A stretch of 64,000 nucleotides of DNA, taken from contig NZ_JALAGU010000011.1 in NCBI RefSeq assembly GCF_022712275.1, forward strand, positions 1 through 64,000, read 5' to 3'. Within the stretch, counting starts at the first letter, position 1. The number at the start of each line of letters is the position of its first letter. The DNA is from Corynebacterium sp. (GTDB taxonomy: Bacteria; Actinomycetota; Actinomycetes; Mycobacteriales; Mycobacteriaceae). The position numbers were made by a program, and so were the translations under genes. Positions 42,823 through 51,379 of the stretch are shown here, one piece after another. The notes below the pieces were generated by a model. It searched no databases, was not told the origin of the DNA, and worked only from the letters and a program-made list of their open reading frames with translations.

Positions 42823-43695
42823 ATGAACGGTACTCCCGAACCATCCGCCGCTTCCCGCCACCCGGTCGACGCTGACCGGGTGGCGGCGGTCCTGCACGCC
42901 GCCGGTGTCCGGCGGTTCAGCGTGGACCATGTCGGCTCCACCGGCTCGACGAACGCCGACCTCGCGGCACGTGCGAACTCCGGCACCGGCACCGACCGCA
43001 CCGTGCTGCTGGCCGAGGAGCAGGTCTCCGCGCGGGGCCGCATGGGCCGGCCCTGGTCCGCCCCCGCCGGTTCCCAGTTCATCTGCTCTTTGCTGCTCGC
43101 CCCGGAACAGCTCGACATCGAACGGCTCGGCGAGCTTCCGCTGTTCATCGGGGTCGCCATCGCCGGCGCCGCCCGGGAACTCGGCGTCCCCGCGGTCCTG
43201 AAGTGGCCGAACGATGTCCAGGTCGTCCGGGACGGTGTGCCCCACAAGCTCGCCGGCATCCTCGTCGAGGCCGCGTCCGTCGATCCGCCGGCCATCGTCC
43301 CGGGCATCGGCCTGAACCTGTCGATGACCGCGGACGACTTCGAGGACGCCGGGCTGCCCACCGCCACCTCGCTGACCCTCGAAGGCCTGGAGATCCCGGA
43401 CGCGGAGGTACGCGACCGGGTCACGGCGGTATTTCTGCGTCATCTCCTGGCCGCCGACGACGCCTGGCGTGCCGGCGGGGACGCCGCCGCCGACGTCCGC
43501 ACCCGTTACCGCGAGCTGTCCTCGACCCTGGGCACCCGGGTGCGGGCAGAACTGCCGGGCGGGGAGAACCTCTACGGCACCGCCGTGGACCTCGGCACCC
43601 ACGGTGAACTCGTGCTGGAGTCCGTCGACGGGACCCGTCACGCGGTCACCGCCGGGGATGTGGTGCACCTGCGTCCCGACGAGCGGGAGCGCTGA
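42823..43695 (+). CDS. birA: Biotin-protein ligase
   Basis: A 290-residue BirA without a DNA-binding domain. The biotinyl-5'-AMP motif SARGRMGRPWSAP, KWPNDVQV and the C-terminal SH3-like segment (about 235-285, GENLYGTAVDLGTHGEL) are present. It attaches biotin to Lys557 of AccBC. Start ATG 42823 has GGGAGG at 42814-42819. It is divergent from accD1, which shares a 32-base intergenic region, so the ligase and its client complex may be regulated together. Confidence 0.94.
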   Translation: MNGTPEPSAASRHPVDADRVAAVLHAAGVRRFSVDHVGSTGSTNADLAARANSGTGTDRTVLLAEEQVSARGRMGRPWSAPAGSQFICSLLLAPEQLDIERLGELPLFIGVAIAGAARELGVPAVLKWPNDVQVVRDGVPHKLAGILVEAASVDPPAIVPGIGLNLSMTADDFEDAGLPTATSLTLEGLEIPDAEVRDRVTAVFLRHLLAADDAWRAGGDAAADVRTRYRELSSTLGTRVRAELPGGENLYGTAVDLGTHGELVLESVDGTRHAVTAGDVVHLRPDERER

Positions 43696-43699
43696 GTCC

Positions 43700-44254
43700 A
43701 TGCCCAAGGTCCGCTTCGAGCGCGGGGAGGTGATCCTCGCCGAGCTCAGTCCGTCGCGACGTAGCGTCATCTTCCCGGTGCTCGAACTCATTCTCGCCAC
43801 CGGAGTCGTCTGGCTGCTCATCGGACTGCTGGACGCCCACCTCGCCGATGAGGCGGTACGCGTGGCCGGATACGTGCCCGACAATCTCGCCGAGGTCCCC
43901 GGCCTCCCCGGTGCGGCGGGTACTGCGACGGCCGCCCTGTGGGGACGCCGCGTCCTGCTCATCGTGTGGGTGTGGATCGCCTGGCGGCGGTGTATCCGGC
44001 ACCTGCTGTTCCGGCAGCGCAGCCGGATCATCCTCACCGACCGTCGGCTGGTCACCGCCTCCGGCGACTGGCGCTCACGGGTCGTGGAGATCCCGCTCGA
44101 CCAGATTGTCGAGGTGCGTCAGCGGGGCAGCACGGTCAATGTGTGGACCCGTGGGTACCGCGTCCCGGTGCGCCTGGCGGACGTGCCCTACGCCGCCGAT
44201 GTGGCCGCGATGGTCGACGAGCGGATTGTCCGCTACGTGCGGCCGGTATACTGA
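43700..44254 (+). CDS. PH-domain membrane protein (Rv3277-like)
   Basis: A 184-residue protein with two hydrophobic helices (about residues 25-45 and 78-95) and a C-terminal bacterial PH (bPH2-type) domain (about 105-180) starting RIILTDRRLVTASGDW and with VEIPLDQIVEV. The fold is known for protein or lipid interaction. It lies 4 bases after birA and 5 before purK, the same order as in mycobacteria. Function unknown. Confidence 0.85.
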   Translation: MPKVRFERGEVILAELSPSRRSVIFPVLELILATGVVWLLIGLLDAHLADEAVRVAGYVPDNLAEVPGLPGAAGTATAALWGRRVLLIVWVWIAWRRCIRHLLFRQRSRIILTDRRLVTASGDWRSRVVEIPLDQIVEVRQRGSTVNVWTRGYRVPVRLADVPYAADVAAMVDERIVRYVRPVY

Positions 44255-44259
44255 CGCGG

Positions 44260-45519
44260 GTGAGTAGCGAACCTGATCTGCACCTCGCCCGCCCTGAAGC
44301 CCACGCACCCGGAATGCCGCTGGTCACCGTCATCGGCGACGGCCAGCTGGCCCGGATGATGCAGCAGGCGGGTATCGAACTCGGACTGACCGTCCGGCTG
44401 CTGGCCGGTTCCGGGGCAGCCTCCGCCGCCCAGGCCACCGCCGACGTGTGGCTGGGCGAGTACACCGACGAGGGTGTCGTCCGCACGGTCAGTGAGGGGG
44501 CGGACGCCGTCACCTTCGACCACGAGCACGTGCCCAACGAGTACCTCGAGGGGCTCATCGCCGAAGGTGTGAACGTCCAGCCCCAGCCGTCCGCACTCAT
44601 CAACGCGCAGGACAAGCTGGTCATGCGGCGGCGTATGCGGGAGATTGGCGCGCCCGTGCCGCCCTTCGCCGAGATCCTCTCGGTCTCCGACGGCGAAGGA
44701 TTCTGGGACGCCACCGACGGCGCGGTGTGTCTCAAGGCCCGCCGTGGCGGCTACGACGGCAAGGGCGTCTGGTTCCCGGAGTCGCGGGAGCAGACCGCCT
44801 CCCTCGTCGCCGAACTGCTGGAGCAGGGCGTGCCGCTGATGGCGGAGAAGAAGGTCCGCCTGGTCCGCGAACTGTCCGCCATGGTCGCCCGTACCCCCTC
44901 CGGTGAGACCGCCTCCTGGCCGGTCGTGGAATCCGTGCAGGCCGACGGCATCTGTTACCTGGCCGTGGCCCCCGCCCCTGCGGAGACCGCCGGTCAGGCG
45001 CGCGTCGTCGCACAGGCCCACTCCCTGGCCCGTGAGGTCGCCGAGGAACTCGGTGTGACCGGCGTCCTCGCCGTGGAACTCTTCGAGGCCGTCGATGAGG
45101 CCGGGCAGCCCGAGATCATCGTCAACGAACTGGCGATGCGTCCGCACAACACCGGCCACTGGACGCAGGACGGCTGCGTCACCGGCCAGTTCGAGCAGCA
45201 CCTGCGTGCGGTTCTCGACCGTCCGCTGGGCTCGACCGCGCTGAGCTCCACCACCACCGTGATGGCCAATGTGCTCGGTGACCCGGACGCCGATCCGGAG
45301 ATGCCGATGTCCGAGCGGATGGACGAGGTGTGGCGCCGGTTCCCGACCGCGAAGATCCACCTCTACGGCAAGGAGTGGCGTCCACGCCGCAAAATCGGGC
45401 ACGTCAACATGTCGCTGCCCTGCGGCGCCGCCGCGACCGCGGAGAACGTGGAGAAGCTCCGTACCTCCGCCCGTCTCGCCTCCGATTTCCTCGTCACCGC
45501 CACCTGGAAGGACCAGTGA
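44260..45519 (+). CDS. purK: N5-carboxyaminoimidazole ribonucleotide synthase
   Basis: A 419-residue ATP-grasp ligase that carboxylates AIR to N5-CAIR. The N-terminal VIGDGQLARMMQQAG, central RRGGYDGKGVW and C-terminal NELAMRPHNTGHWTQ are PurK hallmarks. GTG 44260 begins an N-terminal extension of about 18 residues, characteristic of actinobacterial copies; the later Met at GMPLVTVIGDG is an alternative. It ends at TGA directly before the ATG of purE, forming the purKE unit. Confidence 0.95.
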   Translation: MSSEPDLHLARPEAHAPGMPLVTVIGDGQLARMMQQAGIELGLTVRLLAGSGAASAAQATADVWLGEYTDEGVVRTVSEGADAVTFDHEHVPNEYLEGLIAEGVNVQPQPSALINAQDKLVMRRRMREIGAPVPPFAEILSVSDGEGFWDATDGAVCLKARRGGYDGKGVWFPESREQTASLVAELLEQGVPLMAEKKVRLVRELSAMVARTPSGETASWPVVESVQADGICYLAVAPAPAETAGQARVVAQAHSLAREVAEELGVTGVLAVELFEAVDEAGQPEIIVNELAMRPHNTGHWTQDGCVTGQFEQHLRAVLDRPLGSTALSSTTTVMANVLGDPDADPEMPMSERMDEVWRRFPTAKIHLYGKEWRPRRKIGHVNMSLPCGAAATAENVEKLRTSARLASDFLVTATWKDQ

Positions 45520-46032
45520 ATGACTGACCAGAACACCCCGCTCGTCGGCATCGTCATGGGGTCGGACTCCGACTGGCCCACCGTCGAGCCCGCTGCCGAG
45601 GTCCTCGCCGAGTTCGGCGTCCCCATGGAGATCGGTGTGGTCTCCGCCCACCGTACCCCCGACCGGATGCTCGACTACGCCCGTGAGGCACACACCCGCG
45701 GCCTCAAGGTGATCATCGCCTGCGCCGGCGGTGCCGCGCACCTGCCCGGCATGGTCGCCGCCGCCACGCCGCTGCCGGTCATCGGCATCCCGAGGTCCCT
45801 GAAGAACCTCGACGGCATGGATTCCCTGCTCTCCATCGTGCAGATGCCCGCCGGTGTGCCGACCGCGACCGTCTCCATCGACGGCGCGAAGAACGCCGGC
45901 CTGCTGGCCGTGCGGATCCTCGGCGCGGCCTACCCGGAGCTCACCGAGCGGATGGTCGCCTACCAGGAGACGATGCGTGACGAGGTGCTGGTCAAGGATC
46001 AGCGGCTCAAGCAGAAGCTCATGGGGGAGTAG
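45520..46032 (+). CDS. purE: N5-CAIR mutase
   Basis: A 170-residue class I PurE that converts N5-CAIR to CAIR in purine biosynthesis. The substrate motifs VMGSDSDWPTV, SAHRTPDRML with the catalytic His, and CAGGAAHLPGMVA are clear. Works after PurK, whose stop codon adjoins its start (TGAATG). Length is normal. Confidence 0.96.
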   Translation: MTDQNTPLVGIVMGSDSDWPTVEPAAEVLAEFGVPMEIGVVSAHRTPDRMLDYAREAHTRGLKVIIACAGGAAHLPGMVAAATPLPVIGIPRSLKNLDGMDSLLSIVQMPAGVPTATVSIDGAKNAGLLAVRILGAAYPELTERMVAYQETMRDEVLVKDQRLKQKLMGE

Positions 46033-46041
46033 TCCTCCGCA

Positions 46042-47067
46042 ATGTCACTGCTGATGCTGGTCAGCCTGGTGCTGATCGTGCTTCTGGCGGGCACCGGCTG
46101 GAGTGTGAAGGCCCGGTCCCGTTGGGCCGGCAACGGTGCGCTCGTGTTCACCGTCGGTCTGCTGCTGTGGGTCTGGCTGCTGGTCGCGGCGACCGGCGCA
46201 GGATTCGCCCGGACGATGTGGATCGTCTTCGGGCTCTCTCATGTGGTCGTCGCCCTGGTCGGCTGGTTGACTGCACGGTGGATGGGGGACGCCCTGCCCG
46301 GGGTCGACGGTCGTGGTTGGTTCCACCTGTCGACGGTCGTGGCCGCCGCCGAACTGCTGAGCCTGGGGGCCGGTGCCCTGTCCATGGTGCTGCGTTCGAT
46401 CAAGGGTATCGGCGACGGTGGCGACGACATCCGCTTCTCCCTGGTCATTATCGGTGTCGCGGCCCTGGTCCTCTGGGTCTGTGCCGTTGTCTCGATGATC
46501 CGCTACCTGCGTGACGTGGGGCGTGGTCGTAGGCGTCGTGCACCGGAACGGGCGGATGCGGTGATCGTGCTCGGCGCCGGACTGGTCAACGACCGGGTCA
46601 GTGATCTACTGGCATGCCGTTGTGACCGGGGCGCGGCGGCCTGGCGCTCGGTGACCGAGCATCGCCCGGCCCGGAGTACTCCGCTGATCGTCACCGGTGG
46701 CCGTGGGGACGACGAGCCCTGCAGCGAGGCGGAGGCGATGCACCGGTACCTGGCCTCACGGGGATTCCCACGGGGTGCGGTGCTGGAGGAGCGCTACGCC
46801 ACGGACACCACCGAGAACCTGCACTTCAGCCTGGACCTGCTCAAGGAGCGTGGGGTGCGTGACCCACATGTGGTGGTGTGCACCTCGGACTTCCACGTGC
46901 TGCGCACCGAGCGGATCGTCGCCGCCCTGGAGGCTGAGCGGGGGGACAACGGTGTGCCCTTCTCGGCGGTCGTGCTGGGGGCACCGACACCGAAGCCCGC
47001 GATCCCGGCGTCCTACCTGCGGGAGTACGTCGCGCTGACGATCCACCGGCTCATCGGCCGGGCGTGA
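46042..47067 (+). CDS. DUF218/YdcF-like membrane protein
   Basis: A 341-residue protein with four to five N-terminal membrane helices (about residues 1-160), then a DUF218 (SanA/ElyC/YdcF) domain with ADAVIVLGAGL, LIVTGGRGDDEPCSEAEAM, and the SDFHVLRTERI segment. YdcF-like proteins bind S-adenosylmethionine and ElyC affects envelope lipid carriers, so a cell-envelope role is likely but unproven. It starts 9 bases after purE and may be co-transcribed. Confidence 0.82.
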   Translation: MSLLMLVSLVLIVLLAGTGWSVKARSRWAGNGALVFTVGLLLWVWLLVAATGAGFARTMWIVFGLSHVVVALVGWLTARWMGDALPGVDGRGWFHLSTVVAAAELLSLGAGALSMVLRSIKGIGDGGDDIRFSLVIIGVAALVLWVCAVVSMIRYLRDVGRGRRRRAPERADAVIVLGAGLVNDRVSDLLACRCDRGAAAWRSVTEHRPARSTPLIVTGGRGDDEPCSEAEAMHRYLASRGFPRGAVLEERYATDTTENLHFSLDLLKERGVRDPHVVVCTSDFHVLRTERIVAALEAERGDNGVPFSAVVLGAPTPKPAIPASYLREYVALTIHRLIGRA

Positions 47068-47098
47068 ACAGCCGGGCTTCACCCTGTCCTCTACGCCG

Positions 47099-47662
47099 TC
47101 ATCCCACGGGCCACCCACCGGCGATCTGTTTCATCGTCTTCGTCCGGTTCTTCAACTGCACTCTGTTGATCCGGATGACCTCCCAGTCGGCGTCCCTCAA
47201 CTCCTGGAACATGTCGACATCGATGTCGGTCTGGTCGGCGCCGTCGTGGTGCTGACCGTCATAGAACAGAGCGACCTTCAGTTCCGGACAGGCGAGGTCC
47301 GGTGTGGCACACCGGCCGCGGTAGTCCTCGGGGAGCGCCGCACCGTCCATCATTGAGATCTGCAGTGGGGACTGCCACCGGTAACCGGTCGGGAGCACGT
47401 CACGAACCACGAGCCGCAGCACTGTCTCCATAGGGGACTGGGCCCCGTATCCCGGATCAGTCAGCGCGACGATCTGCCGGAGCGTCCGACGGGCGATGCA
47501 TCGCTGCCCGGCAGTGAGGACCTCGACGGGGGTCAGCCGGGTGCACTGGAAGAATGCGTCGAGGAACTGGACCGCACGCACGGTGTGGGACGTCAATCCC
47601 GGAACCAACGGAACCCACCAGCTCTTCCTACCGGTGATGATCGTGGTGAGGCACAGGGGCGC
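47099..47662 (-). pseudogene. N-terminally truncated DUF559 (PD-(D/E)XK endonuclease-like) gene
   Basis: The open frame 47099-47608 (169 codons, best start TTG 47608) carries the C-terminal DUF559 domain: SPMETVLRLV (acidic residue of the helix), PDLACPELKVALFYDGQHH (Asp and FYDGxHH core) and WEVIRINRVQL. Homologous codons continue upstream (TTIITGRKSWWVPLVPG) to the TGA that ends the small membrane gene at 47663, but the usual N-terminal domain is absent. Truncated by deletion against the transporter operon. The domain resembles Vsr-type nucleases and AbiEi-linked proteins. A paralog lies at 61319-62263. Confidence 0.7.
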
Positions 47663-47893
47663 TCAGTCCCCGTACTTGCGCCACTGCCGCCAGGCCGCCC
47701 AGGTGAGCACCAGGAGGCAGAGCAGCAGCAGGGAAGGCCAGACCTCGGCATCGCCGAAAAGGTTCCACACCGCCTGGATCAGCGCCAGCAGGTCGAACAG
47801 GGCGAGGAAGCCCAGCACGGACTCCCACATCATGCGCCGACGCCGGTACTCCGAGGCGGGTAGCCCGGCGGGCCGGCCGGGTGTGTCCGCCAC
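47663..47893 (-). CDS. Small membrane protein of the trehalose importer operon
   Basis: A 76-residue protein: basic head (YRRRRMM), two hydrophobic segments (VLGFLALFDLLALIQAV and PSLLLLCLLVLTW) and a basic end. GTG at 47893 uses the last base of the permease stop codon (TAGTG), so it is clearly in the operon. C. glutamicum has a small membrane-protein gene in its tus operon; I take this as a positional counterpart, though there it is reported to lie in another place. Function unknown; a transporter accessory subunit is possible. Confidence 0.65.
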   Translation of the reverse strand: MADTPGRPAGLPASEYRRRRMMWESVLGFLALFDLLALIQAVWNLFGDAEVWPSLLLLCLLVLTWAAWRQWRKYGD

Positions 47894-48726
47894 TACTTCA
47901 CACCACCGGCGGTCAGGCCGGCGACGATCCTGCGCTGGAAGATGAGCACCATGATCACCAGCGGGACGGTCACCAGTGCACCGGCGGCCATCACCGCCGC
48001 ATACGGGTACTCGTAGGCGTTCGCCCCGGAGAAGCGGGCGATGGCCACGGTCACCGGCTCCGTCTTCGTCGAGGACAGCTGCTTGGCCAGCATGAACTCG
48101 TTCCATGTGTTGATGAAGGCCAGGATCGCGGTGGTGAACATCGCCGGCGCGGCCAGCGGCAGAATCACCTTGCGGAACGCCAGGGAGCGGGACGCACCGT
48201 CGACCCGGGCCGCCTCCTCCAGTTTCCACGGCAGTTCCCGGAAGAAGGAGGTCAGCGTATACACCGTCAACGGCAGCACGAAGGAGATGTTCGGGATGAT
48301 CAGTGCCTGGTAGGAGCCGATCCAGCCGAGGTCGGTGAAGAGCTGGAACAGCGGGGTGACCAGGGCGATGCCCGGGAACATCGACGCGGCGAGGATGATG
48401 CCGGTGACGAAGCCCTTGCCCCGGAACTCCACCCGTGCCAGGGCGTAGGCGGTGAACACGCCGACGGCCAGGGCGATGGCGGTCGTCCCGGCACCGATGA
48501 GCAGCGAGTTGCCGATGGCACGCAGGAAGTTGTTGCCCTTGTCTGTGGCCAGTGCCTCGACGAAGTTGTCGAGGGTGAAGTGGCTGGGCAGCGGGTTGGT
48601 GTCGAAGGTGTGCGTCTTGTCGCGGAACGCGGTGACCAGCATCCAGTAGAAGGGTGCGAGCGCCCACACGACGATGACGATGACGCCGAGGTAGCTGGCG
48701 ACAGTGCGCCTGACTGAGCGTTTCAT
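47893..48726 (-). CDS. tusG: Trehalose-type ABC transporter permease (MalG/SugB/TusG-like)
   Basis: A 277-residue CUT1 permease with six helices. The EAA loop for ATPase contact is EEAARVDGASRSLAFRKVILP (two parts, about residues 178-198). The end of the gene touches the start of the small membrane gene; its start overlaps the preceding permease by ATGA (48723-48726). With TusF it forms the membrane pore. Substrate trehalose is inferred from synteny with corynebacterial tus and mycobacterial sugABC; maltose cannot be excluded. Confidence 0.85.
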   Translation of the reverse strand: MKRSVRRTVASYLGVIVIVVWALAPFYWMLVTAFRDKTHTFDTNPLPSHFTLDNFVEALATDKGNNFLRAIGNSLLIGAGTTAIALAVGVFTAYALARVEFRGKGFVTGIILAASMFPGIALVTPLFQLFTDLGWIGSYQALIIPNISFVLPLTVYTLTSFFRELPWKLEEAARVDGASRSLAFRKVILPLAAPAMFTTAILAFINTWNEFMLAKQLSSTKTEPVTVAIARFSGANAYEYPYAAVMAAGALVTVPLVIMVLIFQRRIVAGLTAGGVK

Positions 48727-49817
48727 CGGGTGACCTCCTTCTCCGTGCCGGCATCAGGGGAGGAGGCGGCGTCCGCCGGGCCGTCCTGTCCGGCATCCTG
48801 GCCGTCCGGATCACCCGTGGCGTCCTCCTGCCTCCGCAGCGACCACCACTTCTCTTTCCCTGCAGTCTTCGGCATGTTCTGCGTGCCGGCGACATCGGCA
48901 CCGAGGAACTTCACCATGATGAAGGCGACGGCGAAGATGAGCAGGAAGATCAGTGTCGAGATCGCCGAGGCGGAGTTGAAGTTGCCGCCCTGCATGTCGG
49001 CGATCACCAGCTGGCTGAGCACCGCGGTGGGGGAGTTCGAGGAGGAGCTGATCATGATGACCGGCAGGTCGTACATGCGCAGTGCATCGAGTGTGCGGAA
49101 CAGGATCGCGACCATCAGCGCCGGCCGGATCAGCGGCAGGGTGATCTTCGTGAACTGCTGCCAGCGGGACGCCCCGTCGACGCGCGCGGCCTCGTAGACG
49201 CCCTGGGGAACCATCTGGAGACCGGCGAGGATGAGCAGCGCCATGAACGGTGCGGTCTTCCACACGTCGGCGACGATGACCGCGAATCTCGCGGCCCAGG
49301 GATCTGTCGTCCAGGCGATGTCCAGCCCGGTCACCGAGTTGATGATGCCGTCAGGGGCGAAGATGAACTGCCACAGCTTCGCGGTGACGGCGGTCGGGAT
49401 CGCCCACGGGATCAGCACCGCGGCACGCAGCAGGCCACGGCCCAGGAAGCTCCGGTTCATCACCGTCGCCATCCACAGGCCCAGCAGCGTCTCGAGGAAG
49501 ACCGTCACGACCACGAAGAAGAGGGTGATCTTCAGCGCCGGCCAGAAATCGACGGCGAGGTTACCCGGGGCACAGGTGGAGACCGTGCCGTTGGGCGACA
49601 TGCAGCGTTGCGTCAGCCAGTAGAGGTAGTGGTCGAAACCGGCGAAGCCGCCCTCGACGAACATTCCGGTGGAGGGGTTGAGGTGCTTGTCCGCCTGGAA
49701 GGACAGCCAGATCGCCCGGATGATCGGGTAGCCGATGACGACGGCCAGCAGCGCCAGGCTGGGGCCGACGAGCCAGACGGCCCTGAAGTCGCGCTTCTTG
49801 GTTCTCACGGGAAGCAA
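48723..49817 (-). CDS. tusF: Trehalose-type ABC transporter permease (MalF/SugA/TusF-like)
   Basis: A 364-residue permease with six to seven helices, a cytoplasmic EAA loop YEAARVDGASRWQQFTKI and an acidic, Pro/Ala/Asp-rich C-terminal tail (about 320-364) absent from most MalF proteins. Its start GTG/ATG region lies behind a stem-loop (49848-49881) separating it from the binding-protein gene. Coupled to TusG by overlap. Confidence 0.85.
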   Translation of the reverse strand: MLPVRTKKRDFRAVWLVGPSLALLAVVIGYPIIRAIWLSFQADKHLNPSTGMFVEGGFAGFDHYLYWLTQRCMSPNGTVSTCAPGNLAVDFWPALKITLFFVVVTVFLETLLGLWMATVMNRSFLGRGLLRAAVLIPWAIPTAVTAKLWQFIFAPDGIINSVTGLDIAWTTDPWAARFAVIVADVWKTAPFMALLILAGLQMVPQGVYEAARVDGASRWQQFTKITLPLIRPALMVAILFRTLDALRMYDLPVIMISSSSNSPTAVLSQLVIADMQGGNFNSASAISTLIFLLIFAVAFIMVKFLGADVAGTQNMPKTAGKEKWWSLRRQEDATGDPDGQDAGQDGPADAASSPDAGTEKEVTR

Positions 49818-49847
49818 CCTTACAAAAGAGTGGAGGGAACGGCGATG

Positions 49848-49881
49848 GCCCGCCGCCGACGACAGTGTCGGAGGCGGGCCG
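49848..49881 (-). terminator. Strong stem-loop between tusE and tusF
   Basis: GGCCCGCCGCCGAC (49848-49861) pairs with GTCGGAGGCGGGCC (49868-49881), 13 of 14 positions complementary, six-base loop. No T-tract follows on the minus strand. Placed after the binding-protein stop and before the permeases, it could be a partial terminator or an RNA-stabilising structure that keeps binding-protein mRNA in excess, as known for malE-malF. Read-through to tusF is expected because tusF has no separate clear promoter. Confidence 0.6.
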
Positions 49882-49912
49882 GGCCGGAGGGGACCAGCGG
49901 AAGCTGGTGGAG

Positions 49913-51181
49913 CTAGCCGGTGACGTTGCTGATCGCGGACTCCATGTCCGCGGTGGCCTTGTCGACGTCCGCGTTACCGTTGACGGCGGCGTAGGCGTTG
50001 TCCTGGACGGCCTTGGAGAGCTGGTCGTAGCTCGGGGAGACCGGACGAGGCTTCGCGTTCTCCAGGGACTCCTTCAGAGCGGGCAGGTACGGGAACTCGT
50101 CGATGAGCGCCTCATCGTCGTAGATGGAGGACAGCACCGGCGGGAAGGACGCCTCGGCGAAGGACTTCTGGTTCTCCGGGTCGATGATGAAGTTCATGAA
50201 GTCCAGCGCGGTGGCCTTGTTCTCGGAGTTCACGTTGATGCCGTTGTTGTAACCGCCGAGGGTGGAGACACCGGTGCCGTCCTTGCCGACCAGCGGCTGG
50301 ACGTCGAACTTTCCGGTGGTGGCCTCGGAGTCGTTGGCGTTGGTCCACATGTAGGGCCAGTTGATCGCCATGGCGGTCTTGCCCTCGGTGAAGGCCAGGT
50401 TGGTCTCCTCCTCGGTGGCGGCGGTGGACGCCGGGGAGATCGTCTTGTCCGCGTAGCCGTCGACCAGGGCCTGCAGGCCCTCCTTCGACTCGTCCGAGGT
50501 GACGGAGGGCTGGCCCTCGTCATCGAGGATGCCGCCGCCCCAGCCGTCCATGAAGTTGCCGGTGGCGATGGTGATGCCCTCGTACTGCTTGAGCTGGGTG
50601 GTCAGGCAGTCCTTGTTCTGCTCGACGACGGCCTTGCAGGCCTCGACGACGTCATCCCACTTCTCGGGGGCCTCCGGCACCAGGTCGGTGTTGCGGTAGA
50701 GCAGCTGGCCGTTGGTGTTCTGCGGCAGGGCGTAGAGGGTGTCGTTGTAGGTCGCGGACTCCACCGGGGCGTCCAGGATGTCGTCGGTGGACGCCTCCAG
50801 GTCGCCGGTCAGCGGAGCGAGCCAGCCGTTGGCGGCGAACTGGGCGGTCCAGACCACGTCGAGGGCCATGACGTCGTAGTCGGTCGAGCCGGCCTGCAGC
50901 GACTGGACGAGGGTCTCACGCTGGGCGTCGGCCTCACCGGCGAGCTCCTTGAGCGTGACCTTCTCGTCCGGGTGCTCTTCGTTCCACTTGTCGATGACGG
51001 GACGGAGCTTGTCCGTGTCGTTCTTGCCCATCGCGAAACTGATCGGACCGCGGGAGGTGTTGGATTCGGAATCACCGCCCGAGCTGTCGTCATCGGAGGA
51101 ACAGGCGACCAGTCCGGCGGTGAGGCCGGCGGCGGCGAGGGTAGCGATCAGCTTCTTGGGAAGCTTCGGAAGGTGAGCCAT
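49913..51181 (-). CDS. tusE: Trehalose-type ABC transporter substrate-binding lipoprotein (TusE/LpqY-like)
   Basis: A 422-residue CUT1 binding protein with a lipoprotein signal (lipobox LVACSSD; Cys near residue 27), a low-complexity acidic/Ser tether and a class I-type solute-binding fold. Conserved-looking segments: GPISFAMGKNDTDKLRP and YDVMALDVVWTAQFAANGWL. The substrate is inferred to be trehalose, which in mycolate bacteria is recycled from trehalose mycolates. It is 198 bases downstream of tusK on the same strand and probably has a promoter in that gap, so it may be regulated separately from tusK. Confidence 0.85.
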   Translation of the reverse strand: MAHLPKLPKKLIATLAAAGLTAGLVACSSDDDSSGGDSESNTSRGPISFAMGKNDTDKLRPVIDKWNEEHPDEKVTLKELAGEADAQRETLVQSLQAGSTDYDVMALDVVWTAQFAANGWLAPLTGDLEASTDDILDAPVESATYNDTLYALPQNTNGQLLYRNTDLVPEAPEKWDDVVEACKAVVEQNKDCLTTQLKQYEGITIATGNFMDGWGGGILDDEGQPSVTSDESKEGLQALVDGYADKTISPASTAATEEETNLAFTEGKTAMAINWPYMWTNANDSEATTGKFDVQPLVGKDGTGVSTLGGYNNGINVNSENKATALDFMNFIIDPENQKSFAEASFPPVLSSIYDDEALIDEFPYLPALKESLENAKPRPVSPSYDQLSKAVQDNAYAAVNGNADVDKATADMESAISNVTG

Positions 51182-51379
51182 GGGCCTGACCTTTCAGTAG
51201 GGGTCCTCAGTGAAACGCCTCGGCGACCGCGGTATCCGCTACCGCACCGCCGGGTGCTTCGAACGAGTGTAGTACCCGCGCAGCCCGTACGGGGGCACTG
51301 ACCGACATTGCCTCCCGCGTGTCCCTCTGATTCGGGGGTGGGGAGGGGGAGTTGCCCCACCTCCCCGGGGGTGAACCCT

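Noticed and set aside
41204..43695. Unusual carboxylase-biotin gene cluster
   Set aside because: accBC, sseA, maf, accE, accD1 and birA in this order are the normal arrangement in corynebacteria and mycobacteria.
44233..45741. Long minus-strand frame opposite purK
   Set aside because: Composition is Gly/Asp/His/Arg-rich antisense sequence; purK motifs on the plus strand are complete.
49865..51301. Long open frame on the plus strand opposite the binding-protein gene
   Set aside because: It is a mirror of the codon bias of tusE in high-GC DNA: no signal, no domain, no ribosome site, whereas tusE has a lipobox and family motifs.
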